This document shows, one piece after another, positions 62,856 to 64,000 of a stretch of DNA of 64,000 nucleotides. Origin of the DNA: a bacterium (GTDB taxonomy: Bacteria > SZUA-182 > DTGQ01). The stretch lies in assembly GCA_023512255.1 (NCBI GenBank), contig JAILZY010000010.1:4693-68692 (forward strand), read 5' to 3'. Position 1 is the first letter of the stretch. Each line of letters opens with the position of its first letter. The notes under the pieces are model-generated. The model saw nothing but the letters and a program-made list of their open reading frames with translations, ran no database searches and had not been told where the DNA came from. The translations under genes and the position numbers were made by a program.

Positions 62856-63888
62856 ATCGCAGGAGCCCGCTTCTTGATCTTGATCGGGGTCGGGGATGAT
62901 CGGTGATTACGAGTTCTTTGACCGGCCTGCCATTGCTCCACTTCCCCATATAGCGCTGAAGAGCGGTATTTCCCAGGGCCCAGTCGCGGTTTTGGCCCCA
63001 GAAGGCGGCATCAGTCAGGGCATCGAACAGCTTCCAGATGCCGTAATAGTCAAGGGCGTCTGTGCGAGCCCTGCTAAGGCCCAACATGAGTCTGCTGCCA
63101 GAAGGATTGCCGGTCGGGGCAAAATGATCGGCGATCAGAGGAGGGGCCCCGTAATCGTCAGAGACCAGGGTAACGAAATCCTTATTCTCAGACGGTATAT
63201 GGCCCAGGCGCCGGAAAATGCTGACCGATTCATCAGCCGAGAGGCTATCCTGGTCGCCGGCGACAACCAGGAGCAGGGTAGATGGAGGAATTGTAGATAA
63301 ATCCTCCACAGGCAGCATTAGGGCCCTCTTGGGCTGTACTGACATGATAGCCTTTGGCACAGGCAAGCCCAATGTCTGAGCCTTGGCCGAGATATTGAGG
63401 GCCAGAATCCCTCCGACCGAATGCCCGACAATAGCTAACTGCTCAAGATTTGGCTTGACATGCTCCTTGCTGCTTTGAAGCAGCTCAATTGCCGCCCTGA
63501 TCGCCTGAAGGCAATTTAAGGTGTATTTGTTGCTAGAGAGCAGGCTTCCCCAGGATTGATAGACCGGAAAGATGACGATTTTACCTTTCTTGACCAGATG
63601 TTCGATCCAGCTACTATAGTAGTCAGGGTTAGTTCCGCCCCAGCCGTGGAGAAAAACGATCAAAGGGGCACTTTGCGGCTTGGGCTCATCTGGTTCAAAA
63701 ATATAGTATGCCTGCTCGCCCAAGCCGTGGGCTGTTTTAATTACCCTACCATAGCCGTAGTCTGCACCGCCCGGCCCTTGCTTTGGCTGGGGAGGTGGAA
63801 GCACCGCTGCCGGGCAGGGAGCTGCCGCGGCCAGGAGAAAGGTCGCCAGAAGAAGGAAAGCCAGCTTGTTTTTGCTTTTGATCATCAT
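62791..63888 (-). CDS. Secreted alpha/beta hydrolase
   Basis: I place the start at ATG 63888 (MMIKSKNK); GGGGGG directly upstream favours it or the next ATG over the in-frame start at 63939. The signal peptide has the core LAFLLLATFLLAAAA and ends near CPAA. The fold shows the oxyanion stretch LIVFLHGWGG, the nucleophile elbow VGHSVGG (Ser about 150), Asp in VVAGDQDSL and a His in LIADHFAP. It is probably a periplasmic or extracellular esterase, with an unknown substrate. The Arg/Ser-rich C-terminal tail lies within the overlap with the sulfotransferase gene and may be dispensable. Confidence 0.82.
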   Translation of the reverse strand: MMIKSKNKLAFLLLATFLLAAAAPCPAAVLPPPQPKQGPGGADYGYGRVIKTAHGLGEQAYYIFEPDEPKPQSAPLIVFLHGWGGTNPDYYSSWIEHLVKKGKIVIFPVYQSWGSLLSSNKYTLNCLQAIRAAIELLQSSKEHVKPNLEQLAIVGHSVGGILALNISAKAQTLGLPVPKAIMSVQPKRALMLPVEDLSTIPPSTLLLVVAGDQDSLSADESVSIFRRLGHIPSENKDFVTLVSDDYGAPPLIADHFAPTGNPSGSRLMLGLSRARTDALDYYGIWKLFDALTDAAFWGQNRDWALGNTALQRYMGKWSNGRPVKELVITDHPRPRSRSRSGLLRFIPRLGGRERQSEGSESQDGS

Positions 63889-64000
63889 ATCCCCCCTTTT
63901 TGTTTGGCTCATGATAGATTGAGTACAGATGTTCCCCATGTTGAAAAAATAATGTTGAAAATATAAAGGGGAGGAGAGAAAATAAAGAGAGAAGAAAGTT

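Overview
The window is bacterial DNA of moderate GC content with dense coding and AT-rich intergenic gaps. A Gram-negative, anaerobe-like lineage is suggested by two secreted cytochromes with 14-15 haem motifs, NHL-repeat secreted proteins, a sigma-54 activator with sigma-54-type promoters, a SUF Fe-S pair, lipoprotein and Sec signals, and a CHASE2 adenylate cyclase. Some genes are unusual for common bacteria: an archaeal-type methionine adenosyltransferase, a short IF-2 and a DhnA-type class I aldolase. I cannot name the phylum from sequence alone; a deltaproteobacterium-like or candidate-phylum organism fits best. I saw no tRNA, rRNA, CRISPR array, prophage or transposase.

Layout. 1-1.8 kb: SufC-SufB Fe-S assembly. 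2.2-8.4 kb: storage carbohydrate (trehalose synthase-maltokinase fusion, glycogen branching enzyme) and endonuclease V. 8.6-13.2 kb: archaeal-type MAT, IF-2, Nudix hydrolase and an RNase H-like exonuclease. 13.2-17.2 kb (minus strand): his operon, order hisC-B-H-A-F. 17.5-31.3 kb (all minus): receiver protein, large propeller lipoprotein, two tandem modules of NHL protein plus multihaem cytochrome, and a GAF/sigma-54 activator. 31.7-38.4 kb (plus): a 41-residue membrane protein and a 2041-residue secreted protein with propeller repeats, an array of about 39 dicysteine units (26 of them WCxPCP), two cohesin-like domains and a C-terminal dockerin. 38.6-47.1 kb: MoaE-like protein, response regulator, sulfatase-fold TPR protein, YtfI/YtfJ-like pair, a pRiA4b ORF-3-like protein and a membrane spermidine-synthase-like protein. 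47.4-53.9 kb: PRPP synthetase, FbaB aldolase, HIT protein, a coiled-coil/HTH pair, and a metallophosphoesterase-nucleotidyltransferase operon. 54.6-64 kb: secreted proteins, a putative cAMP turnover pair (class II phosphodiesterase-like plus CHASE2 cyclase), a sulfotransferase and an alpha/beta hydrolase.

Central interpretation. The region from 22 to 38 kb looks like one sigma-54-controlled cell-surface programme. Three 16-base matches to the -24/-12 consensus flank the sigma-54 activator gene. Two precede the two NHL-cytochrome modules and one precedes the small membrane protein and giant Cys/Trp repeat protein. The likely theme is extracellular electron transfer or a redox-active surface layer. 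The function of the WCxPCP array is unknown.

Repeats. A composite element of three successive palindromes occurs four times, mostly just behind genes; one copy supplies the last codons and stop of the endonuclease V gene. Most intergenic gaps also carry a 10-20 bp sequence duplicated in tandem. A second dispersed repeat (about 50 bp) and a duplicated 3' end of the phosphoesterase gene occur as well.
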